Shown here piece by piece: positions 21,983-31,200 of a stretch of DNA of 64,000 nt. Under the pieces are notes generated by a model. The model did not search any database. It worked only from the letters and a program-made list of their open reading frames with translations, and was not told the origin of the DNA. Source of the stretch: Chaetoceros tenuissimus (Eukaryota > Bacillariophyta > Thalassiosirophyceae > Chaetocerotales > Chaetocerotaceae); assembly GCA_021927905.1 (NCBI GenBank), contig BLLK01000047.1, forward strand, positions 2,728,001 to 2,792,000, written 5' to 3'. The translations under genes were made by a program, and so were the position numbers. Each line of letters starts with the position of its first letter. Within the stretch, counting starts at the first letter, position 1.

Positions 21983-22779
21983 TAATATACATAATTGATT
22001 GAAGACACGCAGTTTTCATTTATTCCTACCCTTTACGAGAATGCATACTGTGAAGTGCTTACTGCAATTATCAGTGTTCCTAACGAGGATCTTCCTCCAG
22101 GGTTGACCCTTCCAATATTTATGGAAGATTTGAAAAACAGCGGATTGGCTTTTCAAACAGTGAATCATATGTACTATAGTAGAAAATCTTCCTCGGGATA
22201 AGACTCTTGCGCATTTTATGGAAGATTGGAAACAGAGCAGGGGGGCTTTTGGAACCATCAATAATTTGTACTGTAGCAAAAATGAATAAATGTATAATTT
22301 TAGTGTTTTGATTTGTATTACATAGATTTCAATTATGCGATCACTAAACGAATTCATATATATATGCAATCTAATTAACGAAAGAGGCAGACTTGAGTGT
22401 TGGTGGTATTTAATAGTGTTTATGTTGCCCTATAGGCATACTTTAGAAAGTCTATCATGGAAGAGTGATATATTTTTAAGTGAATTTGAATTAATAAAAA
22501 TAAATAACAATGACAACGAGTGAGTCAAAAAAGGCATTTAGGCCTACTTGGTACGTACAATCTTGATAGAATCTTGTATGGAACGATCCATAATCTTGTG
22601 TACGTACGTATGGAACGATCCTCATTGGAGACACCTGACACAACCACGCAATGCCCAATACCAACGCAGTAAACTACGTATGTTGTGTGTAACTTTGTAT
22701 TGGATACGATGAAGAAGATACAAAGAGTTAATAAATAGACTTTGCATAACTCACCTACACTGAGAGACAATACCAAACT
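21983..22779. other. Intergenic, 797 bp, with diverged tandem repeat
   Basis: No gene is seen. It holds a diverged tandem repeat (22117-22284), a repeated TATGGAACGATCC (22575-22587 and 22609-22621) and GTACGTACGTA around 22600. Confidence 0.5.
22117..22284. repeat. Imperfect tandem repeat, about 72 bp twice
   Basis: Copy A (22117-22187) contains tttatggaagatttgaaaaa and ends tgtactatagtagaaaa. Copy B (22212-22284) contains ttttatggaagattggaaac and ends tgtactgtagcaaaaatg. The copies align over their full length but are clearly diverged. Confidence 0.6.
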
Positions 22780-23484
22780 ATGAAGTTTCCTATCTTATTC
22801 GCATTCCTCATTGGATCATGTGCCGCCTTTTCCACCAACAGACCATCAAAGGCTTCACCTTCATTAGTCAATCGCCGTGATTTGATGAAAGCAGCACCAG
22901 TTGCGCTTTCGATCATTTTCCCTATGAATGCATGGGCAGGGATTGATCCTAACGCTCTCAAATCGATCAAAGTAGAGGGCGACCAATCTGGTGCACAACA
23001 GCGTCTTCGCCAACTAGCAGCTGATTCTGATCCAGCACCCAAAGAGGTCACTGATGTTGTGTTTGAGCAGTTACCAAGTGGTGTCTCATATGGGGATTAC
23101 AGAGAAGGGAAAGGGGACACTGTAGTAAAGCAAGGATCGAAAGTGGCAGTCGAGATGACAATTAGAATTAAATCTTTCGCTACTGCTAATGAACCAGGTG
23201 GAGTAAAATACTTTTCAACAAAACAAGATACTGATTTCAATGAGCTAGCATGGACTATTGGCAGTGGAGAATTGTTACCAGGACTTGAAGAGGGAATGCT
23301 AGGGATGAAAAAGGGTGGAATAAGACGTATTGAAATTCCATCTACTCAAGTGTTTTCTGCGAGAAATAATAATCAGCTACCACAGCCATCCGAAAAGAAT
23401 AAAGACGGTCAAAGACGATACAACAGCATGTTTAAGACTGATGCAACACTTCTTTTTGAAGTTTTGGCTACAAGAATCAAATAA
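22780..23484 (+). CDS. Thylakoid-lumen FKBP-type peptidyl-prolyl isomerase-like protein
   Basis: Single exon, 234 aa. The signal peptide ends CAAFST (plastid motif variant). A second signal with a twin arginine follows (NRRDLMKAAPVALSIIFP...NAWA), so delivery to the lumen by the Tat route is predicted. The FKBP domain spans about 90-234: VSYGDYREGKGDTVVKQGSKV, WTIGSGELLPGLEEGMLGM and KKGGIRRIEIPS. The usual VIPGW is LLPGL and the usual PPxLAYG is replaced by STQVFSAR, so catalytic Trp and Tyr positions are changed. Lumenal FKBPs are known to assist photosystem and cytochrome assembly; isomerase activity here is doubtful. Confidence 0.9.
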   Translation: MKFPILFAFLIGSCAAFSTNRPSKASPSLVNRRDLMKAAPVALSIIFPMNAWAGIDPNALKSIKVEGDQSGAQQRLRQLAADSDPAPKEVTDVVFEQLPSGVSYGDYREGKGDTVVKQGSKVAVEMTIRIKSFATANEPGGVKYFSTKQDTDFNELAWTIGSGELLPGLEEGMLGMKKGGIRRIEIPSTQVFSARNNNQLPQPSEKNKDGQRRYNSMFKTDATLLFEVLATRIK

Positions 23485-24555
23485 GAAAAGAACTATGCAG
23501 AATTATGACGCGAAATATGGTGACTGCACTTTAGTAGAGTCAGATTTTGATAATTATTGTAAACTGCTCGGTCTGAATAAGAGCTACAGCTTCTGGTCTA
23601 TTTATTTTTACATCACTTATTTGTAACATAGATATGTGAAGATATACTTGATCAAATTGAATACTTACGAAAAATTCCATTTCTTAAAGATCTAAAGTAC
23701 ATATCCGATCTCAGTCAATATGAAGATGATTTGAAAGAAGGCGATAATGGTATTGTGGCTCAGAATTTCTGTGACGACGAAGGAGTGAACGACTACAATG
23801 ATGATAAAGTGGACGAATCTGAAGAAGACAGCTATACATCGATAGAGTTTTGTTGATTTACTAAGTCTTATGTTTACACGTTATAAACAGCATATGATTT
23901 CTGGTGCCTCAATGCAGAGCGGTGATTCTCAAAACATTTCAAACATGATACTTTTTATCAGAGTTCCTCTTCAGCTCTTACGAGGATATTCGAAATGAGT
24001 ATTTAGATCTTACTTACAAATAGATTGTGAGAGTACGGCGTACTTATCCAGAAGTGCATCTGTTGCATGCCTAGCTTTATTAAAAACTGTTAGATTTGGA
24101 CAATTCAGGAAGAAACCAAATTTTTGCCATGTGACCATGCTTTCTAATGATTAGGTCAAGAAAGATATTATTGCCACAATGTTATAATTATACCAGAACA
24201 TCAAGTGCAGATTTATAATTATGCATGTACTTAGTTAGAAAGAAACGTGGATCCTTGTTTGAAAATTAGCCTGTGGAAAAATGCCAGATGTGTGATATTG
24301 CAGAAGCTTGTAGGTGTACTAAAGATCTCAAGACAGCCACTTTTTCGGAATCCTTTCCAAAAACAAAGTTTGCACATACATATAAATATATACATTATAA
24401 TGTAATGAGAGCGACTATCTCTATTGCACAATAATTGTAAAGGCGCTGATTTTCTTCTTTACTTTTTGATATTTCTAGCTAATTCTTTGATCCTAAGCTT
24501 GGCAGATTCCAATTCAGATGCAAGGCGAAGAATGGCATTCTCTGTGGCGTCCAAT
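23485..24555. other. Intergenic, 1.07 kb, with orphan coding fragment
   Basis: Apart from the ATG-less open stretch at 23632-23856 and the former tail of the LRR gene (24459-24575), I see nothing here. Confidence 0.45.
23632..23856 (+). pseudogene. ATG-less acidic reading frame, possible orphan exon
   Basis: Seventy-four codons lie open between stops without any Met. They encode a coding-like acidic sequence (ICEDILDQIEYLRKIPFLKD, then DDxKVDESEED-type residues) ending in TGA. An AG immediately precedes it (ataacatag pattern at 23625-23631), so it could be a 3' exon whose 5' partner is lost. I found no in-phase donor in the short ATG frame just upstream (23493-). Family unknown. Confidence 0.25.
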
Positions 24556-26274
24556 TCAGCCGTGCTTGACAAACTCCTCTCCCATCATTTCCAAAACATA
24601 TCTCTTGACAAGTTCGCATTCTACAATTGTAGAGTAAGGGTTCGCTGCAAGGTATTGCGACGGGGTGATACCAATACTATTTGAAAGGTTCATGGCAGGA
24701 AGACCATTTACCTTCACACAACGGTAGACTTCTTCTATGTCTTGATCATGAGAGCAGCAAAGACGATGGAGAGCATATGTATCTTCATTGTTTATGGACT
24801 TGATCGATTGAATTATGTCTTCTTCATCGAGTTCATATGGCGATGCTCTAATCAATGCTTCAAGAAATGCTGTATTTCTCAAAAGTCTAGTACCAATATT
24901 TACACTCTGAGGAATACTAAGGATGAAGAGGCGTTCGCACATGCTGAATGCCCGTTCTGCAATCACTTGACAGGATGGCGGAATGAAAATTGAAGGCAGA
25001 GAAACACATCTACTGAATGCAGATACTCCAATGCGTTCCAACTTTATTGAAAGTCTGATAAACTCAAGACTCGCGCAACAAATGAAAGCATCACTTTCAA
25101 TTCTTCGTACTGTATCTGCCATGATAACTGTCTTGATATTCCTACAATGAATGAAAGTCGATTGAGGAATCACTTCTACTCCTGGTAAGACGAGAATGAC
25201 TTCCCATTTTTGTCTCTCTAAGAGATTGTAGGTGAGAGGACAATCAAATCCAGCTCCTTCACAAAGTGTCTCTCCGTTGTAAAAGAGTGTCATCTTGTCA
25301 TTGTGCATCCGGACTCCTGGCCCCAACGCTACAATCTTGTCCCATTCAGCCTTGGAGGGATATCTTGGCAGCTTCATCTGGTGAGCTGTATTGAGAAGTG
25401 TCGATTCCAATTCAGATGTAAGGTGAAGAATGGAATTCTCTGTGGCGTCCAATTCAGCCGTGCTTGACAAAACCTCTCCCATCATTTCCAAAACATATCT
25501 CTTGACAAGTTCGCATTCTACAATTGTGGAGTAAGGGTTCGCTGCAAGGTATTGCGACGGGGTGATACCAATACTGTTTGGAAGGTTCATGGCAGGAAGA
25601 CCATTTACCTTCACACAACGGTAGACTTCTTCTATGTCTTGATCATGAGAGCAGCAAAGACGATGGAGAGCATATGTATCTTCATTGTTTATGGACTTGA
25701 TCGATTGAATTATGTCTTCTTCATCGAGTTCATATGGCGATGCTCTAATCAATGCTTCAAGAAATGCTGTATTTCTCAAAAGTCTAGTACCAATATTTAC
25801 ACTCTGAGGAATACTAAGGATGAAGAGGCGTTCGCACATGCCGAATGCCTGTTCTGCAATCACTTGACAGGATGGCGGAATGAAAATTGAAGGCAGAGAA
25901 ACACAGCCAATGAATGCAAATACTCCAATGCGTTCCAACTTTATTGAAAGTCTGATAAACTCAAGACTCGCGCAACAAATGAAAGCACGACTTTCAATTC
26001 TTCGTACTGTATCCGCCATGATAACTGTCTTGATATTCCTACAATGAATGAAAGTCGATTGAGGAATCACTTCTACTCCTGGTAAGACGAGAATGACTTC
26101 CCATGATTGCCTCTTTTCTTCATCATAAGTCAGAGGACGATCAAATCCAGTTCCTTCACAAAGTGTCTCTCCGTTGTAAAAGAGTGTCATCTTGTCATTG
26201 TGCATCCGGACTCCTGGCCCCAACGCTACAATCTCGTCCCATTCCGCCTTGGAGGGATATCTTGGCAGCTTCAT
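24556..26274 (-). CDS. BspA-like leucine-rich repeat protein, two fused tandem copies
   Basis: Single exon, 572 aa, ATG at 26274. It consists of two near-identical copies of one ancestral gene, offset by 897 bp (299 codons). Each begins MKLPRYPSKAEWD, carries a GVRMHNDKMTLFYNGETLCEG strand region, then four or five BspA-type LRRs (VEVIPQSTFIHCRNIKTVI, VRRIES.AFICCASLEFIRL, LERIGV.AF, CQVIAE.AF.MCERL), then an ankyrin-like/helical tail (DEEDIIQSIKSIN...). BspA LRRs fold as solenoids and usually mediate binding; such families are large in Chaetoceros-type diatoms. Neither a signal peptide nor a membrane segment is seen. The junction residues TLLNTAHQ come from former 5' UTR. Copy 2 ends early (EEFVKHG) by a 1-bp frame change. 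Expression is not known. Confidence 0.88.
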   Translation of the reverse strand: MKLPRYPSKAEWDEIVALGPGVRMHNDKMTLFYNGETLCEGTGFDRPLTYDEEKRQSWEVILVLPGVEVIPQSTFIHCRNIKTVIMADTVRRIESRAFICCASLEFIRLSIKLERIGVFAFIGCVSLPSIFIPPSCQVIAEQAFGMCERLFILSIPQSVNIGTRLLRNTAFLEALIRASPYELDEEDIIQSIKSINNEDTYALHRLCCSHDQDIEEVYRCVKVNGLPAMNLPNSIGITPSQYLAANPYSTIVECELVKRYVLEMMGEVLSSTAELDATENSILHLTSELESTLLNTAHQMKLPRYPSKAEWDKIVALGPGVRMHNDKMTLFYNGETLCEGAGFDCPLTYNLLERQKWEVILVLPGVEVIPQSTFIHCRNIKTVIMADTVRRIESDAFICCASLEFIRLSIKLERIGVSAFSRCVSLPSIFIPPSCQVIAERAFSMCERLFILSIPQSVNIGTRLLRNTAFLEALIRASPYELDEEDIIQSIKSINNEDTYALHRLCCSHDQDIEEVYRCVKVNGLPAMNLSNSIGITPSQYLAANPYSTIVECELVKRYVLEMMGEEFVKHG

Positions 26275-26747
26275 CTGGTGAGCTGTATTGAAACGTGATA
26301 TACGTCACTTCTGAATAGCTCCAGCTGTTACGTATTAGAAGGCTGGTGATGTGAGAGTGAGATGTGAGAGTGAGATGTGAGATGCTGAAAAGATTGTTTT
26401 TGGATATGAATATGTGTTGGAAAAAGCTGAAGTTTGAACATCATCGTTCGTTCAGTAATGTTGACACAACATGTTGAGGGGTCAAACGTCAAATTAGGCC
26501 ATTTATCTGTAGTACAAATTCGAGCCGTCCGTCATTGTAGTTTCGAGATGGCCCAGTATAAATACACTTCATTTTTGAGAGTTTTTTTGTACAACACTTT
26601 TACTTTCTATGCATACTTTAACCACACATTCACCACTCACCACAGTTGTACATGTTACCACTCCGTATAAGCTAACCACTATAAGCATAGAACCAACCAC
26701 ATACCATACTTAGCATAAAAGTAGAACAGGCAATCTTCAGTTGGGCG
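26275..26747. promoter_or_regulatory. Divergent intergenic region with 13-bp tandem repeat
   Basis: This 473-bp spacer separates divergent genes. It contains GATGTGAGAGTGA repeated at 26348-26360 and 26361-26373 with a partial third copy to 26384. An ACGTCA half-site lies at about 26303. Promoter function is inferred from position only. Confidence 0.5.
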
Positions 26748-28076
26748 ATGCCAAAGAGAAAAAGACAAAAGAGCGTCAAAGAACTGGTACAAATTGAACT
26801 ACCGACACCAAGCTTTCAAACTTCAAACGATGTTTACGAGACCTTGTTTGAATCATTTACACTTTCTCTAAATCCGCCTCAGCACTGGTTGAAAGAAATT
26901 CCATCCTTCTGTGCAAACTATAATGGAGAAGGAAATATGACCACCATAGTGAACACTAGAGATCGCATCCAAGAGTTAAACCAAATCAAGTCAAATCTAA
27001 TGCCATACTCTCAGATCGTCTCAGAAGCAAAGTTAAAAAGGTCTATACACACTACACCTGAAAATGAGTTTCGCAGGGCAAGCAGGAGCAAACGTGTAAA
27101 TCCATTTGAAAGTCTACTCGGAAGTATCGAATTCAAAAAAGGCGAACCGTTGATATGTCGATCTGCTTTAAAACTATGCAACATGGATGCGTTGACAAAT
27201 TTCAAGTTGACCCAAGATAAAGAATGTGGGATTTTTGTTGACCTAGCTGGAAGTCCAGGAGGTTTCTCGCAGTATCTGATATATCGAGGTTTGAAACGAG
27301 GTTATGGAATGTCATTAAAGGGAAATAGTACTGATAGTGTAGGTCTTGAATGGAAGACCGATGGCATTCTTACAAAGGAACAATTTTTAATCCATAATGG
27401 ATCGGATGGGACTGGAGATATATACAATTGGGATAATATAATTGCACTACGAGACACAATTCAGAAAGATATGTCCATTAAAAAGGATGAAAGAATAGCT
27501 CTTGTCGTTGCAGATGGTGGCATTGATGCTCAAAGAAATCACGAAGATCAGGAAGGGATTTCTAGCAAATTGATCATTAGCGAAATTGCAGCAGCAGTTC
27601 TATTGCTTAGCTTGAATAAAGCAGATCATAAAGAAGCATCTTTTGTATTGAAATTGTTTGGATTTCAAAGTACCGCAATTCGAAGAGCTTTGTTCTTTCT
27701 TACTTCAGTTTTTGATACTATCCAAATCATGAAGCCCATAACATCAAGACCAGCTTCTTGTGAACGATATTTATTGGCGATTGGGTTTAAAGGGCTCGAA
27801 AAAGGTATGAATTTAGCGGATTGGAGGGAGGAAATCATAAATGGTAGCAACTTCTTTGATTATGAGGAGAAAACTGCCTTTCAAAGTTTTGCAAACTTCT
27901 TGGATAAGGTGGATAATGATATGGCATGTCTAAATGTAAGAGCATGTCATGGTATTGTTGAAACTCTGCGAAGAGAAGAGATTCAGATCAAAGAACGGAC
28001 TGGACAGAAAAAGAATAGACATGGATTCAGCGATACTCTCAACGTTGACTATATGAAAACAGCATGGGAGCTATAA
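26748..28076 (+). CDS. CMTR1: CMTR1-like mRNA cap-1 2'-O-ribose methyltransferase (FtsJ/RrmJ fold)
   Basis: Single exon, 442 aa. The SAM-binding motif is FVDLAGSPGGFSQYL (about 163-177), and the K-D-K-E tetrad is present: Lys in RSALKLCNMD (about 143), Asp in LVVADGG, Lys in SFVLKLFGF, Glu in KPITSRPASCERYLL. The order and spacing, plus GYGMSLKG and GTGDIYNWDNI, match animal CMTR1 rather than bacterial RrmJ. Known reaction: methylates the 2'-O of the first transcribed nucleotide of capped RNA. The N-terminus (KRKRQK) is a likely nuclear signal. The G-patch, guanylyltransferase-like and WW domains of animal CMTR1 are absent, so this is the catalytic core with a helical C-terminus. Confidence 0.9.
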   Translation: MPKRKRQKSVKELVQIELPTPSFQTSNDVYETLFESFTLSLNPPQHWLKEIPSFCANYNGEGNMTTIVNTRDRIQELNQIKSNLMPYSQIVSEAKLKRSIHTTPENEFRRASRSKRVNPFESLLGSIEFKKGEPLICRSALKLCNMDALTNFKLTQDKECGIFVDLAGSPGGFSQYLIYRGLKRGYGMSLKGNSTDSVGLEWKTDGILTKEQFLIHNGSDGTGDIYNWDNIIALRDTIQKDMSIKKDERIALVVADGGIDAQRNHEDQEGISSKLIISEIAAAVLLLSLNKADHKEASFVLKLFGFQSTAIRRALFFLTSVFDTIQIMKPITSRPASCERYLLAIGFKGLEKGMNLADWREEIINGSNFFDYEEKTAFQSFANFLDKVDNDMACLNVRACHGIVETLRREEIQIKERTGQKKNRHGFSDTLNVDYMKTAWEL

Positions 28077-28268
28077 AAATGTTTGTACTTCCTTGATAAA
28101 ATGAATTCCAGTTGAATTTTGCATTCACATAGAATTTGATATGAAGAAGATTCCTTCTCTGTGAAATAAAAGAAGAGCACATTTCTAATAGACTGAAAAC
28201 ATTAATTGTTCATTTAAAAACTGAAATTACATATAATTTACTTTTCACAAAGTGTTAGTGAAATTCCC

Positions 28269-31200
28269 TTATGATCTTGTTGCTCGACGGAAATGCTCGC
28301 GATTCCGACTTAAAGAGCGTGCACTGACCTTGAAGTCAGGAGTGTATACACTGCTATTTTCCTTTTGACTTCCACGTGAAGATGGACGTCTTTGCGCAGA
28401 GCGGCCTCTACTCTGATGTCTAGTTTTGACTTCATTCCATGCGCCTTCAAGCTGATCATCAAGATCATCATGATGTCCCTTCGATTTAACTTTGAATCGT
28501 GGGTTGGTCAAACCAGAAACATCACTTCTTTCTTCAACATCAAGTGCCAATTGAGATGGTGTGCCTACTTTGCCTCTGTAGGGTGAAGATCCAACTGATT
28601 TTTGAAGATTTGACCGAATTTGTTGTCCTCTACTTCCAGAACGAGTAGGTGTGTTCACAACTTTGTAAGCATCTTCTAACAAATGATCATTTTCTTTCTT
28701 TTTTCTACGTTCATCTTGCCTTTTCTTGATACGCTGTCTTTCTCTTCTCTCAATTTCCCTTTCTACTTCTGCTCGAACCCAAATGAAAAATCTTTCAATC
28801 ACAAGTGCAGCGCGCTTGCGTTTGACCTTCTCATTGTATACTCTGAAAGCTCTTTGAATTTTCTTCGCTGATATTTTTTGCGCTAAAGAGGTTTGCGCAG
28901 AGTATACCATAGCTGAGAACAAACGTTCCATATGACAAGTCTTCTTCGCAAGCAGTTGACGAGCTCCAGCTTGAATGTATACAATTGCTTCCTGTTGCTG
29001 AGCGAGCCTTTTACGCTGCTGCGTTCCACGAACTAAGGCTTGGATCTTGCTAGCTTCGTATCTCATGATAACAAAGTGAGAGTAATCCCAGAAACCACGC
29101 CACGCACGTTGTATGTCAGTCGCTGCTCTCTTCTCATGCTTATAAATCGCATAACTAGAGTATTGATAGAACATCCTCCATGTTTTCTGAATAGTTGTTG
29201 CAGCATATTCACGCACCCAACGTTCTTCATCAGCAAGTTTCCTTGCATCAAAACCCCTCCACGCAGTTTGAATCTTTCTCGCACTGATATAGTACAAGTA
29301 TCCTCGGCTTGTGGCTTGACAGCGGTACCATGCCTGGATCACTCTAGCTGCAAACATTTTCTTTTTAAGTTCAATCGCCTGATTGCGCCTAACTCTGCTC
29401 TGAATGATGGTTGCACAATAATTTTCCATGAAATTTTTCTTGCGAGTGTAAGTACGCCACGCAGTTTGGATTGTTCTTGCAGCTCTATATTCCAGTACTC
29501 TAGGCTTGTACTTGATTAGAGCAATCTTTCTACGAACAATACTCTGGACAATGATAATGTGAACAAGATTGAAAAGCATCTCCATCTGTGCAGAGTATCG
29601 TCTCCAGTTGCTTTGAATCATGGTTGCAGCATTATATCTGATAAGTTCATTTCTATCACTTCTCATTTTTGCAACCTTTCTTCGTGCTATGAAACCGCGG
29701 ACTGTTTTTTGAGCAATGATAATGTCCGCTAATGTGAAGACATAATCAGTGTATCCCCAGAATCCCCTCCAAACCTTCTGAATATCTCTAGCAGCTCTCT
29801 GCTTTTTGACTCTTGTTTTTGCCAACCAACTTCGAACACACATTTGTATACGTAGAGACATTTCTTCGTGAAGATCTGCACGATACTCATTCACAAATCT
29901 ACTTGCAATCCATCGACGCACAACGCTCTGTACAATTAAAATATCTGCAACAGTATGAAGATAATTCATGGTTGTATCATAACTGCGCCAGCTCTTTTGA
30001 ATTACAGTAGCTGCATCATGTAGCCTCTTCTGAGCCAAACGTTCTCTCAACTTCATTGCAGCACGCATTCTTGCAATACTTTGCACAATGATGATGTCAA
30101 CCACATCAAATTGGTAATTGAGTTTTGCAGTGTAACTTCTGAAAGCAGTCTGAATTTTGGTTGCACTCCAATGTAAGTAACTGAGTTCTCGACGAACTTG
30201 CTTTCCTCGCCAAAATGCTTGGATACTACAAATTGCATTGTAACGCATGGTGGCTTCTTTGATAGCAATATTTCTACGAGCAATTGTTTGAACAACAGTA
30301 ATGTGATAAAGATCTTCATACACTTTCATAGTCGCAAGATAACCTCTTGCAATCCTCTGAATCTGTGTCGCACAGTATTTCTTGTCTGCCATGGTATCAC
30401 GAACAAGCCATCCGCGGAATGCAGCCTGAATTCTTGTTGCACAGTAGAGATATTTGTACCTTGTCAATTCAGCTTTCCATCTACGGAAATACGATTGAAT
30501 AACAACAATTCCCCAAGCTCTGTCTTCACGATGTCTTACAGCTAAAAATCTTCTCATTTCTGTTTGAATTGGAATAGCTGCGGCTGATAATACCATCGCT
30601 CCTGCTCTCTGAATAGGATCTTCGATATGAGCAACAGAAGCCAAAACGGGATCAGTTCTACGATCATAATACGATGGACTTTTGTATGGTTGACTCCCTG
30701 GGCTCTGCGAGAAGACTGCAGGTGCTTCAAACCTAGTTCTGGACGAAGAGCGCTGAGGTTGTGATGCAAACGTACGTCGATTAGCCAAAGTATTGTACTC
30801 TGGTCTTTGGTGCCAGTAATGTCCCTTCTCTGAGTACCGTGGAGATTGAGGTCCTTTTATTGTTCTATTCAACTCCTTAGAAGGAGACCTTTTTGGGCTA
30901 AGAGCAAGTTTTACAGTTTCCGCATCCTTTCCGTTGCCTAAAGCCAATTTCAATTTTTCAGGAGAAAAAGTTCTAGGAGAGGATTGCTTGTGTTTACTAC
31001 TCTTTTCAAAGAGATTATCCCTTCTTCTTCCTCTAGCAACAGGATCAGTGGATTTAATACGATGTTCTTTCGCTGGTGACAATGACCTCTCACGATTATA
31101 GTAGGCCTTCCTCGATTGTTCTCTACGCTCCGCTGTTCTTTGCTCCAAAAATTTATCCTCTTGTTCTTTCACCTTTCGTTCACGTCTTGCAGCGATGAAA

